This document shows, piece after piece, positions 36,010 through 44,775 of a stretch of DNA of 64,000 nt (position 1 is the first letter of the stretch; every line of letters begins with the position of its first letter). A model generated the notes under the pieces. That model saw nothing but the letters and a program-made list of their open reading frames with translations. It was not told where the DNA came from and did no database searches. The stretch comes from FEN-1191 sp036490715 (GTDB lineage: Bacteria > Pseudomonadota > Gammaproteobacteria > Steroidobacterales > Steroidobacteraceae): contig DASXDL010000001.1 of assembly GCA_036490715.1 (NCBI GenBank), forward strand, positions 1-64,000, read 5' to 3'. A program made the translations under genes and the position numbers.

Positions 36010-36480
36010 TCACTCAAGTGCAAGGATGAAGCGCCAGTGAGCCGGCTCGATCGGCGTCACCGACAGCCTGTTGCCAGCGCGCAGGATCATCATCGACGCC
36101 AGTGCATCACGCGCGTGCGCCTGCAGCTCGGATAGCGCGATCACACGCTTCAGGCGGCGTTTCAGCTGCACATCGAACGTAAACCAACGTGGCATTTGCG
36201 CGTTACTGCCGGGATCGAAGTGCGGGTCGCGCCGATTAAAGGCAGTCGGGTCCGGATAGGCGGCGCGCACGACCCGGAGGATCGCGACGATGCCGGGAAC
36301 CTCACAGCTTGAGTGGTACAGAAAGGCATCGTCGCCCTTCTTGATCTGATCTCGGATGTAGTTTCGCGCCTGGTAGTTGCGCACGCCGTCCCAGCGGGTG
36401 GTTCGGCGCGGGGCCGCCTGCAGATCGTCGACACCGAAGGTGCTCGGCTCGGTCTTCAGCAACCAATGCTGCATCGCCAC
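36010..36480 (-). CDS. EVE-domain protein
   Basis: A 156-residue single EVE (PUA-like) domain protein. The N-terminus MQHWLLKTEPSTFGVDDL and TRWDGVRNYQARNYIRDQIK, KKGDDAFLYHSS and PGIVAILRVVRAAYPDPTAF are family signatures. EVE domains bind modified bases in RNA or DNA (thymocyte nuclear protein 1 in eukaryotes). Here it sits 2 bp after fau, on the same strand as zapA and 6S RNA, which is a frequent neighbourhood. Function in the cell is unknown. Confidence 0.92.
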   Translation of the reverse strand: MAMQHWLLKTEPSTFGVDDLQAAPRRTTRWDGVRNYQARNYIRDQIKKGDDAFLYHSSCEVPGIVAILRVVRAAYPDPTAFNRRDPHFDPGSNAQMPRWFTFDVQLKRRLKRVIALSELQAHARDALASMMILRAGNRLSVTPIEPAHWRFILALE

Positions 36481-36482
36481 TG

Positions 36483-37091
36483 CTAGGCGCTCGCGCCATT
36501 AAACATGCGCACGCCGTCTTCGGTGACCACCGCATCCAGCGGAACGTCGTGCGGCTCGCGTGTGATCAGCGCGACCCGCTGGCATCGAAACGCGATGCCG
36601 ACCAGCAGCGGTCGGTGCCAGCTCTGCCGGTGCCGGCGGTAGGAAAACAGGCGATCGTAGTAGCCGCCGCCGGTACCCAGCCGGGTACCGTGGTCATCGA
36701 ATCCGAGGATCGGCAGCAGTACCACCGCCAGTGAGCGCGCCGGCACGCTGTCGCGCGGCTCGGGCTCCGGAATGCCGAGGCGATTGGCGGTCGGCAGTGA
36801 GCCAATATCGCGTGCGAACACCATGTGCCGGCGGCGGTAATCGACAATGCAGGGCAGGTACACCGGGCATTGCCGCCGTCGCGCCAGCGCGCGCAGCGCC
36901 GCGGTATCGACTTCAACGCCGATCGATGCATACATGCCGACCGGTCGTCCGGCGCGCAGCCAGCGCGTGGCGCCGACGTGCTCGGTGATGGCCCGGGAAG
37001 CGGTCGCGCGTTGTTGCGGGGAGAGGGCGGAGCGGCGATCTCGCAGCTCACGCCGCAGACCGCTACGCTGCGGAGGATTCAGGGGCGCCAC
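36483..37091 (-). CDS. fau: 5-formyltetrahydrofolate cyclo-ligase
   Basis: YgfA/Fau makes 5,10-methenyl-THF from 5-formyl-THF with ATP. 202 residues from the GTG at 37091. The N-terminal helix SGLRRELRDRRSALSPQQR, the IGVEVDT segment and the C-terminal ATP loop RLGTGGGYYDRLF are family motifs. An in-frame GTG at 37145 would extend into the 6S RNA and is less likely. The order zapA-6S RNA-fau is the conserved gammaproteobacterial arrangement, with fau cotranscribed downstream of 6S RNA. Confidence 0.92.
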   Translation of the reverse strand: MAPLNPPQRSGLRRELRDRRSALSPQQRATASRAITEHVGATRWLRAGRPVGMYASIGVEVDTAALRALARRRQCPVYLPCIVDYRRRHMVFARDIGSLPTANRLGIPEPEPRDSVPARSLAVVLLPILGFDDHGTRLGTGGGYYDRLFSYRRHRQSWHRPLLVGIAFRCQRVALITREPHDVPLDAVVTEDGVRMFNGASA

Positions 37092-37275
37092 CCGCAGATG
37101 CCGGTACGGACCGTTGCTCTCGACCGGAGCAACAAGTGGGATCACCTGCGACAGGTAAGGCTTTCTGCTGCATGGCAGACCTGCACAGTGCTGTCAGCAA
37201 GGCTATCGATCCCTTGGGTGTTTCAATTAGGGTCGAGAGGTAACCCAGCCCGATTGTCGAACACCGCAGGCGACG
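37086..37275 (-). ncRNA. ssrS: 6S RNA
   Basis: Not an ORF; recognised from position and structure. In gammaproteobacteria 6S RNA lies between zapA and fau, exactly the gap here. On the minus strand the 5' segment CGTCGCCTGCGG (37275-37264) pairs with CTGCGGGTGGCG (37097-37086) to close the molecule, about 190 nt (E. coli 184). Further agreement with E. coli: GTTCG then CGGGC near the 5' end, AGAAAGCCTTA at 37166-37156 (E. coli AGAAGCCTTA), a stem-loop GTTGCTC/GAGCAAC at 37133-37113 where E. coli has its 3' hairpin, then GGCATC. 6S RNA sequesters sigma-70 RNA polymerase in stationary phase. Ends are approximate. Confidence 0.85.
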
Positions 37276-37340
37276 CTTGCGGCCACTGTACACCAATCTT
37301 CCGGCGACTGTCCCTGGATCGGGCGAGTCCGCAGAGCGGG

Positions 37341-37664
37341 TCACAGTTCGAGCTGTTGTCCCTTTTCAAGCGCCGATTCGACCCGTTCGCGCAGGCTCCG
37401 GATGCGAAACCCGACCTCATGGTCGGCGCTGGTATCGCGCGCGCGCAGCTTGAGCACTTCGTGTGCCAGATTCAGCGCCGCCATGACCGCGATTCGGTCC
37501 AGGCCCGAGATTTTGCCGGCGTCGCGGATCTCGCGCATGTTGCGATTGAGCAGTTCGGCGCTATCGAGCAGATCAGTGCGCTCGTCCGGGCCACAGGCGA
37601 CGATGTATTCCTTCTCCAGGATGCGCACACTCAAGGGGCGTACCGCGTCGCGCGATTCGGTCAC
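37341..37664 (-). CDS. zapA: Cell division protein ZapA
   Basis: A 107-residue ZapA that cross-links FtsZ protofilaments. The N-terminal VRILEKEYIVACGPDERTDL is the FtsZ-binding head and RIAVMAALNLAHEVLKLR the start of the coiled coil. Its ATG overlaps the stop of an upstream coiled-coil gene, and 6S RNA follows. Confidence 0.95.
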   Translation of the reverse strand: MTESRDAVRPLSVRILEKEYIVACGPDERTDLLDSAELLNRNMREIRDAGKISGLDRIAVMAALNLAHEVLKLRARDTSADHEVGFRIRSLRERVESALEKGQQLEL

Positions 37665-37894
37665 GCGTTGTGTTCCATCGCCTTGAGCCGCCCGATCATC
37701 GCTTCGACGCGGGTACGGACCTGCTCGTTGCGATTCAGCAGCGACGTCTTTTCGGCCGCGATCAGCTCCTGGCGCTGCCGCAGCGCCCGGTTCTCTTCTT
37801 TGATCTGATGCACGGTGGCGAGCAGTTCGTCGACGCGCTTTTCGAGGCGTTTGAGCTCAACGTCAACCGCCGCATTATTCTTTGTTTCAGCCAT
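37661..37894 (-). CDS. Small coiled-coil protein (TIGR02449-like, ZapB-like)
   Basis: A 77-residue, almost entirely helical protein with heptads (VELKRLEKRVDELLATVHQI, then KEENRALRQRQELIAAEKTS). It matches by context and shape the TIGR02449 family encoded just upstream of zapA in many gammaproteobacteria and resembles the division factor ZapB. A role with ZapA at the Z-ring is inference. It overlaps zapA by 4 bp and is divergent from ygfB. Confidence 0.82.
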   Translation of the reverse strand: MAETKNNAAVDVELKRLEKRVDELLATVHQIKEENRALRQRQELIAAEKTSLLNRNEQVRTRVEAMIGRLKAMEHNA

Positions 37895-37929
37895 GCCAAA
37901 ACTATAGTTCCGCGCCGCTACGGCGGTCA

Positions 37930-38556
37930 ATGAAAATGGCTGCCGATACTCCAAGGTTGCGGCCGATACGACCGCTGCAATACCATTTTGTGGTGCCAAC
38001 TCCACATGACTACTGGGAAATCCAGCGAACGCTGGTTGCATCGCACGCGCTGGCCGACCCGTCCGAGGCACATGGCACACTCGCAGGGGCATTATGTGCG
38101 CTGGTGCCGTATCGCTTCGAGGATTGGCTGGCCGAGATCCTGCCCGACGGCAGCAGCGGCAAAGGTATGCCGGATGCAGCGCTGCAGACTCTATATGAAG
38201 GCACGGTCGCCGCATTGGCCGGACATGGCATGGATTTTGACCTGCTGATTCCCGGTGATGATCGCCCCATTGAGGAGCGTACCCAGGCGCTGACCTCGTG
38301 GTGCACCGGCTTCCTGTACGGACTTGGCACCAGCGGCGCCGCCGACCCGCAGCGGCTGCCGGGCGAACTCGGGGAGATCGTTCGCGACCTCACCGAAATT
38401 ACCCGCGCTGGCGTGGACGCGACCGATGGCGAAGAGGCCAACGAGTCGGCCTTGGCGGAACTGACCGAGTTCGTCCGCGTCGGCGTGCAGCTGGTGTTCG
38501 ACGAACTGGAGCCGCTGCGGGCCCGCTATATTCCGCCGGGACACGCACTGCACTGA
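37930..38556 (+). CDS. ygfB: UPF0149 family protein YgfB
   Basis: A 208-residue YgfB homologue. SEAHGTLAGALCALVPYRFE is the N-terminal signature and LTSWCTGFLYGLGTSGA the middle one; FVRVGVQLVFDEL ends the helical fold. In Pseudomonas, YgfB modulates AmpC/PdpC-type regulation, but for most species the role is unknown. It heads ygfB-pepP-ubiH-ubiI, the same order as E. coli. Two adjacent ATG codons (37930, 37936) are possible starts. Confidence 0.92.
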   Translation: MKMAADTPRLRPIRPLQYHFVVPTPHDYWEIQRTLVASHALADPSEAHGTLAGALCALVPYRFEDWLAEILPDGSSGKGMPDAALQTLYEGTVAALAGHGMDFDLLIPGDDRPIEERTQALTSWCTGFLYGLGTSGAADPQRLPGELGEIVRDLTEITRAGVDATDGEEANESALAELTEFVRVGVQLVFDELEPLRARYIPPGHALH

Positions 38557-38580
38557 CACCGTCGAGAAGTTGAGGCAATC

Positions 38581-39897
38581 ATGGCCGATCCTGTCAAGAA
38601 CGAGTTTGCCCGCCGGCGCACGCAACTGATGCGTCTGATGGGCAACGACGCCATTGCCATACTGCCCGCGGCGCAGGTGCGCCAGCGCAACAACGACGTC
38701 GAATATAACTACCGGCAGGACAGCGACTTTTATTACCTGACCGGGTTCAACGAGCCGGACGCCGTCGCGGTGCTGATCCCCGGACGCGAGGTGGCCGAGT
38801 ACATCCTGTTCGTGCGCGAGCGAAATCCGGAGCGCGAGATCTGGGACGGCAAGCGCGCCGGCCCGGCGGGCGCGGTCGAGCAGTACGGCGCCGACGACGC
38901 CTTCCCGATCACCGACATCGACGAGATCCTGCCAGGCCTGCTGGAGAAGTGCGCGCGCGTCTACTACACCATGGGGCTCGACCAGGAGTTCGACCAGCGT
39001 GTGGTGCGATGGGTCAATCGATTGCGGGCCCTGGCCCGCACCGGCGCCCACCCGCCACAGGAGTTCGTCGCGCTGGATCATGTGCTGCATGACATGCGGC
39101 TGTTCAAGAGCCGTGGCGAGATCAGTCTGATGCGCCGTTCGGGGCAGATTGCGGCCGGCGCGCACGTGCGCGCGATGCGCTTCTGCCGCCCTGGTCGCAT
39201 GGAATTCGAGGTCATGGCCGAGCTGCTGCACGAGTTCAATCGGCACGGCGCCGACATCTCCTATCACCCGATTGTCGGCGGCGGTGCCAATTCCTGCGTG
39301 CTGCACTACCGCGACAACAGCGCGCGCCTCAATGACGGCGATCTGCTGCTGGTCGATGCCGGCTGCGAGTACGGCTACTACGCCTCCGATATCACCCGCA
39401 CCTATCCGGTCGGCGGCCGCTTCAACGACGAACAGCGCGCGATCTACGAGATCGTGCTGGAGGCGCAGCACGCCGCGATCGCCAAGGTCAAGCCCGGCAA
39501 CTCCTGGGATGAGCCACACGAGGCCGCGGTCCGTGCCATCACCCAGGGACTCAAGCGTGTCGGGCTACTCAAGGGGTCGCTGCCGAGCCTGATCCGCTCC
39601 GGTGCCTACAAGCCATTCTTCATGCACCGCACCGGCCACTGGCTCGGCATGGATGTACACGATGTCGGCGATTACAAGGTCGGCGAGGAGTGGCGGGTAT
39701 TCGAGCCGGGCATGGTGCTGACGGTGGAGCCGGGCATCTACATCGCGGCCGGCAGTCGCGCCGTGCCGCGACGTTACTGGAACATCGGCGTGCGCATCGA
39801 AGACGACGTGGTGGTGACGCGCAACGGCTGCGAGGTGCTGACCTCGGGCGCACCGACGGAGCCGGACGAGATCGAGGCGCTGATGGCGGCAGCGTGA
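38581..39897 (+). CDS. pepP: Xaa-Pro aminopeptidase P
   Basis: A 438-residue M24 dimanganese enzyme that removes residues preceding proline. The N-terminal creatinase-like domain contains SDFYYLTGFNEPDAV. Metal ligands: Asp in LLVDAGCEYGYYASDITRTY, His in HRTGHWLGMDVHDVG, Glu in LTVEPGIY and in RIEDDVVV. Length and domain order match E. coli PepP. A gagg ribosome binding site precedes the ATG. Its stop overlaps the GTG of ubiH. Confidence 0.97.
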   Translation: MADPVKNEFARRRTQLMRLMGNDAIAILPAAQVRQRNNDVEYNYRQDSDFYYLTGFNEPDAVAVLIPGREVAEYILFVRERNPEREIWDGKRAGPAGAVEQYGADDAFPITDIDEILPGLLEKCARVYYTMGLDQEFDQRVVRWVNRLRALARTGAHPPQEFVALDHVLHDMRLFKSRGEISLMRRSGQIAAGAHVRAMRFCRPGRMEFEVMAELLHEFNRHGADISYHPIVGGGANSCVLHYRDNSARLNDGDLLLVDAGCEYGYYASDITRTYPVGGRFNDEQRAIYEIVLEAQHAAIAKVKPGNSWDEPHEAAVRAITQGLKRVGLLKGSLPSLIRSGAYKPFFMHRTGHWLGMDVHDVGDYKVGEEWRVFEPGMVLTVEPGIYIAAGSRAVPRRYWNIGVRIEDDVVVTRNGCEVLTSGAPTEPDEIEALMAAA

Positions 39898-41114
39898 GCT
39901 CGCCGCCGACCACCGGATTCGATGTCGTTATCGTCGGCGGTGGCATGGTCGGGGCGAGTCTGGCCCTGGCCTTGACCGCCACGCGCCTGCGCGTGGCGCT
40001 GATCGAGGCGGTGGCTGCCGACAGCCCCGAGCAGCCGAGCTTCGACGATCGCAGCACCGCGCTCGGCAACGGCGCCCGCCGCATCCTGCAGACACTCGGC
40101 GTCTGGGATGAGATCGCAGCGAACGCAGCCCCGATTCGAGAAATTCATGTGTCCGACGCCGGACGCTTCGGCTTCGCGCGACTGTGCGCCGCCGACCATG
40201 GCTTGTCCGCATTCGGTTTCGTGGTCAGCAACCGCACGCTGGGGGCGGCGCTGTGGCGTGCTCTGACCGAAGCCGGGCGCGTCAGCGTGCTGCGGCCAGC
40301 GCGAGTGAGCAGCGTCGAGCCGGGCGCGCAAGCGACCGCGCTCACGGTACTGCCCGGGGAGCAGCGCATCCAGGCGCGGCTGCTGGTGGCTGCGGACGGT
40401 GCCCACTCGCTGATCAAGCAGGCGGTCGGCGTGAATTCGCAACAGCGTTCGTACCAGCAGCTGGCAGTGGTCGCCAATCTCACCACCGATCGGGCTGCCC
40501 GTGGCATCGCGTACGAGCGCTTCACCGAGCGCGGTCCGATCGCGCTGCTGCCGCGATTCGACGGCGGCTATACGGTCGTGTGGAGCGCGCCGGCCGACGG
40601 CGCCGCGGCGCTGTGCGATGGTGATGAGCAACTGTTTGGCCGCGAACTGCAGCAAGCGTTCGGCTGGCGAGCCGGTCGGATCCTGACGGTCGGCCGACGC
40701 GCCACCTACCCGTTGTCACTGGTGCAGGCCGAGACTGTTGTGCGCGGCCGCGTGGCGCTGATCGGCAATGCCGCGCAAAGCTTGCATCCGGTGGCCGCGC
40801 AGGGCTTCAACCTTGGGCTGCGCGATGTCGCCACACTGGCCGAGCTGATCGCGGCCGCCGAGGATCCGGGGGCCGAGGCGACCCTGCAGGACTACGAGCG
40901 TCGGCGCAGCACCGACCGTCGTGGCATGGTGACATTCACCGACTCGCTGGTGAAACTGTTTACGACGCGGCGCGCCGCAGCGAGCACGCTGCGCGACCTG
41001 GGGCTGCTGTTGTTCGACTTGAGTCCAGTCGCCAAGCAGGCGCTGTCGCGCCTAAGCTGGGGCTTTGGCGGCGCGCTGCCGCGCTTGTCGCGCGGCCTGA
41101 CGCTGCTCCAATGA
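39894..41114 (+). CDS. ubiH: FAD-dependent ubiquinone hydroxylase UbiH
   Basis: 406 residues. The Rossmann FAD motif FDVVIVGGGMVGASLALAL is at the N-terminus; IREIHVSDAGRFGFARLCA is typical of UbiH (2-octaprenyl-6-methoxyphenol 4-hydroxylase); LIGNAAQSLHPVAAQGFNLG is the second FAD motif. The GTG at 39894 overlaps the pepP stop as GTGA; upstream in-frame codons lie within pepP and are rejected. UbiH hydroxylates ring position C1. Confidence 0.93.
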   Translation: MSSPPTTGFDVVIVGGGMVGASLALALTATRLRVALIEAVAADSPEQPSFDDRSTALGNGARRILQTLGVWDEIAANAAPIREIHVSDAGRFGFARLCAADHGLSAFGFVVSNRTLGAALWRALTEAGRVSVLRPARVSSVEPGAQATALTVLPGEQRIQARLLVAADGAHSLIKQAVGVNSQQRSYQQLAVVANLTTDRAARGIAYERFTERGPIALLPRFDGGYTVVWSAPADGAAALCDGDEQLFGRELQQAFGWRAGRILTVGRRATYPLSLVQAETVVRGRVALIGNAAQSLHPVAAQGFNLGLRDVATLAELIAAAEDPGAEATLQDYERRRSTDRRGMVTFTDSLVKLFTTRRAAASTLRDLGLLLFDLSPVAKQALSRLSWGFGGALPRLSRGLTLLQ

Positions 41115-42346
41115 CGCGTAGCTATGACATCGCCGTGGTCGGGGGTGGCCTGACCGGTGCCTGCGCCGCGGCCCTGCTGGCGCGCCACGGCGGTCTCGAT
41201 CCACGCCGCATGCTGCTGATCGCAGGCGAGCTACCGGCTGTTATGGCTGCCGGCGCGCCGCCGGACCTGCGCGTAGTGGCCATTTCGCGTGCCAGCGAGC
41301 GCGTGCTGCGCGCCGCCGTGGCCTGGAGCGCAGCGCTCGAGCGGCGGTTGTGCCCGTACGAGCGCATGGTGGTGTGGCAGGAGAGCGGCAGCGCCGACGC
41401 TGCACAGGCCCTGCGATTCGACGCCGCCGACATCGGCGAGCCCAATCTGGGCTATATCGCCGAGACCCGACCGCTGCAGCAGGCCTGCCTCGAGAGCTTT
41501 GCGTCGGCCGGTGGCACCCTGATCGCAAGCGAGCTGCTCCGGCTGAGCCTGCGGCCCGATGCCGCCCAGCTGGTCTGCAGCGACGGACAAGAATTCACGG
41601 TAAAACTGCTGATAGGAGCCGATGGCGCCCAGTCCGCAGTACGACGGTGCGCCGGGCTGACGGTGCAGCAGCACGATTACCTGCAGGACGCGATCGTGGC
41701 GACCGTGCGCAGCGAGCGACCGCACCAGCACACCGCCTGGCAGCGATTCCTGCGCACCGGCCCTGTGGCGCTGCTGCCGTTGTTCGATGGCAGCTGTTCG
41801 CTGGTGTGGTCGATCGATCGTGCACTGGTGGCCGAGTTACGCGACGGCGCCGAGGCCAGCTTCAACGAGCGCCTGGAGCAGGCCGTCGACGGCGCGCTGG
41901 GTCGAATGACGCTGGCCAGCGAGCGCCGCGCCTTCCCGCTGCAAAGCATGACGGCCGACTCGTACATTGCTCCGCGCTGCGCACTCGTCGGCGATGCGGC
42001 GCATGTGATTCACCCGCTGGCCGGCCAGGGCGCCAACCTCGGCCTGCTGGATGCGGCGGCGCTGTGCGAGACGCTTGCTGATGGCGTCGCGCAGCGGGAG
42101 GATCCGGGCGCCCTACGTTTGCTGCGCCACTACGAGCAGCAGCGACGCACTCACAACCTGCTCATGGACCGGGCGATGAGCGCGCTGCGGGCCGGCTTCA
42201 GCCGCGCCCCGGGCCCTCTGGCAGCACTGCTGGGGCGCGGACTCGGGCTGGTCGATCGTAGCGCGGCGCTCAAGCGCGCCTTCGCGCGCCGAGCGCTCGG
42301 TACGGTCGGTGAATTGCCGCGGCTGGCGCGCGCACCGCTCGCCTGA
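41111..42346 (+). CDS. ubiI: FAD-dependent ubiquinone hydroxylase, UbiI/VisC type
   Basis: A 411-residue paralogue of the upstream gene, overlapping it by 4 bp. FAD motif YDIAVVGGGLTGACAAALLA, then YERMVVWQESGSADAAQALR and DIGEPNLGYIAETRPLQQAC, which matches the UbiI/UbiF subgroup; LVGDAAHVIHPLAGQGANLG binds FAD. UbiI hydroxylates C5 of the ring. Subgroup choice rests on motif comparison and on the E. coli-like order ubiH-ubiI. With coq7 for C6, the three ring hydroxylations could all be covered from this window. Confidence 0.88.
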   Translation: MTRSYDIAVVGGGLTGACAAALLARHGGLDPRRMLLIAGELPAVMAAGAPPDLRVVAISRASERVLRAAVAWSAALERRLCPYERMVVWQESGSADAAQALRFDAADIGEPNLGYIAETRPLQQACLESFASAGGTLIASELLRLSLRPDAAQLVCSDGQEFTVKLLIGADGAQSAVRRCAGLTVQQHDYLQDAIVATVRSERPHQHTAWQRFLRTGPVALLPLFDGSCSLVWSIDRALVAELRDGAEASFNERLEQAVDGALGRMTLASERRAFPLQSMTADSYIAPRCALVGDAAHVIHPLAGQGANLGLLDAAALCETLADGVAQREDPGALRLLRHYEQQRRTHNLLMDRAMSALRAGFSRAPGPLAALLGRGLGLVDRSAALKRAFARRALGTVGELPRLARAPLA

Positions 42347-42351
42347 GGCGA

Positions 42352-44394
42352 TCAGCGCAGTTTCATCTTGCTCAGAAACGCATCGTAGCGCGGATCACCG
42401 CGCAGCGACGCCAGCAGCGGATCGACTTTTACTTCGGTAAGGCCGCCGTCGCTTTGGGCATAAGCCCGATCGAGCCACTGGAACGCCTGGTCCTTCTGGC
42501 CACGCCAGGCGTAGATCTCCGCGATCTGGTAGGCGGCGAACTGCGCCGAGTCGCGAATGACCTCATCCAGGGCCTGCTGTGCCTGCGGCGCATGCCCAAG
42601 CGTGTGTTCGACCTCCGCCGTGCCGATCAGGCGCCAGCCCGGCGCCGCCGGGCGCTGTAGATCGGCGGCCGCCTGCTCCGGGTGATGGTCGAGCAGCTCG
42701 AGCTCTGCCAAGTCGACGTTGGCGTGCGGATGGTCGGGGCTGACCTTGAGCAATTGCTGAAAGGCGTCACGAGCTTCGGCGAGCTTGCCCGAGTCCAACA
42801 ATATATGCGCGCGCGTCGAGTATAGACGCGTGAGCAGGGGATCGATGGCGATGGCCTTGTCGATCTGGCTTGATGCCAACGCGAACTGACCTTCGGTTTC
42901 CAGCAGGCTGGCGGATTCGAACAGCGCTTCAGAGTTATTGGGATCGATCGCCAGCGCCTTGTCGAAGTCTGAGCGCGCCCCGCCCCAGTCCCAGAAGAAG
43001 GTGGAGCGCAGGTGGCCGCGGGCGATGTAGCCGTCGGCAGCCCCGGGGGCAAGCTGGATGGCGTGCTCGGCGGCGGCGGACGCCCGATCAAAGCCGGAGC
43101 GCTCGCCGCTCATGTCGGCGAAGTTGGCTTCGGCGGTTGCCAGGCTGGAATAGGCGGCGGCGTAGCCGGGATCCAGGGCGATCGCCTGCTTGAAGAAATC
43201 GACCGCGGTCTGGTAGCTCTCCGCCGTGGCGACGTCGAGCGCCTTGCGCCCGAGCAGGTACTGGTTGTGTGCCGCGCCGTTTTCGGTGCGGCCGGTGCTG
43301 CCGCCCGTGGCTGCTGGCAGCGACAGCTTCAACTCATCCAGAACCCGCCCGGCGATCTCGTCCTGAACTTTGAAAACGTCCTTCAGGTCGCGATCGTAGG
43401 TCTCGGACCACACGTGGTAGCCGCCGTCGGCGCGGATCAGCTGGGCCGTGACCCGAATGGTGTTGCCGGCTTTGCGCACACTGCCCTCGAGCACGTAGGC
43501 GACGCTGAGTGCGTGGGCGATCTCGCCGATGGGGGCAGGGTGATCCTTGAAGTAGAACGACGAGGTGCGAGCCGGCACGCGCAGATCCGGTACCTTGGTC
43601 AAAAGATCGATCAGCTCCTCGGACAAGCCGTCCGAGAAGTACTCCTGGTCTTTCTTCTCACTCATGTCGGTGAACGGCAGCACGGCGATGGAGCGTTCCG
43701 GCGCGGCGCCAGCGGCTCGCCCCGATACCAGCATCGCCGCTCGTCCAGAGTTTGCCAGCGCGTCAGGCGCCCCGAACTGAGCGTCCGGCCCCTTGGCTGC
43801 CGGTCGCCACGGCTTCAGCACCAATAGGACGCCTGCGAGTACCGCAACCAGCACCCCGACGGCTCCGAGCAGCCACACAGTCGAGCGCGGTCGCGGTACA
43901 GACGCCATCGCCGTGGCGGCTGGCCCAGGGTTGGCGCGCGGCGCAGTCGGCACCGTACGCCCCAGCAGCACAGCGATGCGCTCGCAGAAGCCAGCCGGCG
44001 TGGAACCGTCGGGCAATCGCATCCACTGCACGCGCAGAAACGATTCGGGCAGGTCGGGAACCGATTCTGACGTTCGATCCACGCACACCGGAATGATGAA
44101 GGCCTTGTTGCGGGCGATCATCTGACTGCGTTGATCGGCCAACCCCCATTCGAGCCGGAAGTAGCCTTCGGGCCGCTCGGTGGTGTGCTCGGAAATGATC
44201 GGGAGGAACAGCGCGCAGTCGCGGATCTGCTGGCGGATCTTCAGATCCCAGGCGTCGCCGCCGCGCAGTTCGCTCTGGTCGAACCAGACCTCGATGCCGG
44301 CCGCGCGCAGCGCCTCGCAAATGCGCTGCGCCGCCTGCGCATCCTGCGAAGCGTAGCTCAGGAATACCGCACCGGAGGCTTCAGTCAGCGACAT
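42352..44394 (-). CDS. TIR domain - TM - TolB_N/FlgO-like - TPR protein
   Basis: 680 residues. Residues about 8-140 form a TIR domain: AVFLSYASQDAQAAQRICEA, then EVWFDQSELRGGDAWDLKI; Glu82 in YFRLEWGLA is at the position of the NADase glutamate of bacterial and SARM1 TIRs. A single TM helix spans 172-193. Next comes a TolB_N/FlgO-like segment (RSIAVLPFTDMSEKKDQEYF, SDGLSEELIDLLTKV), then about eight TPR-like repeats to the end. Topology predicts TIR in the cytosol and TPRs in the periplasm. The ATG at 44394 has GGGGAGG just upstream. It lies 26 bp after phhB in the ispG-phhB transcript. NADase activity is not shown and a signalling role is inferred. Confidence 0.85.
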   Translation of the reverse strand: MSLTEASGAVFLSYASQDAQAAQRICEALRAAGIEVWFDQSELRGGDAWDLKIRQQIRDCALFLPIISEHTTERPEGYFRLEWGLADQRSQMIARNKAFIIPVCVDRTSESVPDLPESFLRVQWMRLPDGSTPAGFCERIAVLLGRTVPTAPRANPGPAATAMASVPRPRSTVWLLGAVGVLVAVLAGVLLVLKPWRPAAKGPDAQFGAPDALANSGRAAMLVSGRAAGAAPERSIAVLPFTDMSEKKDQEYFSDGLSEELIDLLTKVPDLRVPARTSSFYFKDHPAPIGEIAHALSVAYVLEGSVRKAGNTIRVTAQLIRADGGYHVWSETYDRDLKDVFKVQDEIAGRVLDELKLSLPAATGGSTGRTENGAAHNQYLLGRKALDVATAESYQTAVDFFKQAIALDPGYAAAYSSLATAEANFADMSGERSGFDRASAAAEHAIQLAPGAADGYIARGHLRSTFFWDWGGARSDFDKALAIDPNNSEALFESASLLETEGQFALASSQIDKAIAIDPLLTRLYSTRAHILLDSGKLAEARDAFQQLLKVSPDHPHANVDLAELELLDHHPEQAAADLQRPAAPGWRLIGTAEVEHTLGHAPQAQQALDEVIRDSAQFAAYQIAEIYAWRGQKDQAFQWLDRAYAQSDGGLTEVKVDPLLASLRGDPRYDAFLSKMKLR

Positions 44395-44420
44395 CTTCCT
44401 CCCCGTCGGAGCGCGCCAGT

Positions 44421-44759
44421 TTATTTGGAGGGCAGACGGTCGATCTTCGCGGCACAGATGAAATCGTTCTCGGACAGGCCGCCGATGGCATGGGTCGAGT
44501 AGCGGATACGGCAGTAGTTGTAGCCGACCTCGAGATCCGGGTGGTGATCCTCGATGTTGGCGATGTGCGCGACCGCGTTGACGAAGCTCATCGTGCGATA
44601 GAAATCCCGGAACGAGAACTCGCGCCGCAACGCCTTGGAGTCCTCGATCAGGCGCCAATCCGGCAGCAGCTGCTTGTGCGCGGCCTGCGCCTGTGCCGCG
44701 GTGTAGGCCGCAACCCCACCCTCGCAAGGCTTGCAGTGGCGTTCAGAAAGTTCGCTCAT
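44421..44759 (-). CDS. phhB: Pterin-4a-carbinolamine dehydratase
   Basis: A 112-residue PCD/DCoH that dehydrates 4a-hydroxytetrahydropterin after aromatic amino acid hydroxylation. EFSFRDFYRTMSFVNAVAHI and the active-site EDHHPDLEVGYNYCRIRYST (H-H...H) are intact, and the family ends with the GGLSENDFICAAKID strand-helix. No phenylalanine hydroxylase gene is in the window, so it may act in pterin recycling. GGGAGA precedes the ATG at 44759. It is 16 bp after ispG. Confidence 0.95.
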   Translation of the reverse strand: MSELSERHCKPCEGGVAAYTAAQAQAAHKQLLPDWRLIEDSKALRREFSFRDFYRTMSFVNAVAHIANIEDHHPDLEVGYNYCRIRYSTHAIGGLSENDFICAAKIDRLPSK

Positions 44760-44775
44760 GGCGGCTCTCCCGATT

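Noticed and set aside
35694..36023. Minus-strand open frame of 109 codons upstream of rpiA
   Set aside because: It runs through the promoter, hairpins and the rpiA start in another frame and shows no family features; the 16-codon ORF in a different frame has the ribosome binding site.
42352..44394. Thoeris-like defence operon
   Set aside because: Only the TIR protein is present; no ThsA-type SLOG or other effector is adjacent, and neighbours are ispG and phhB.
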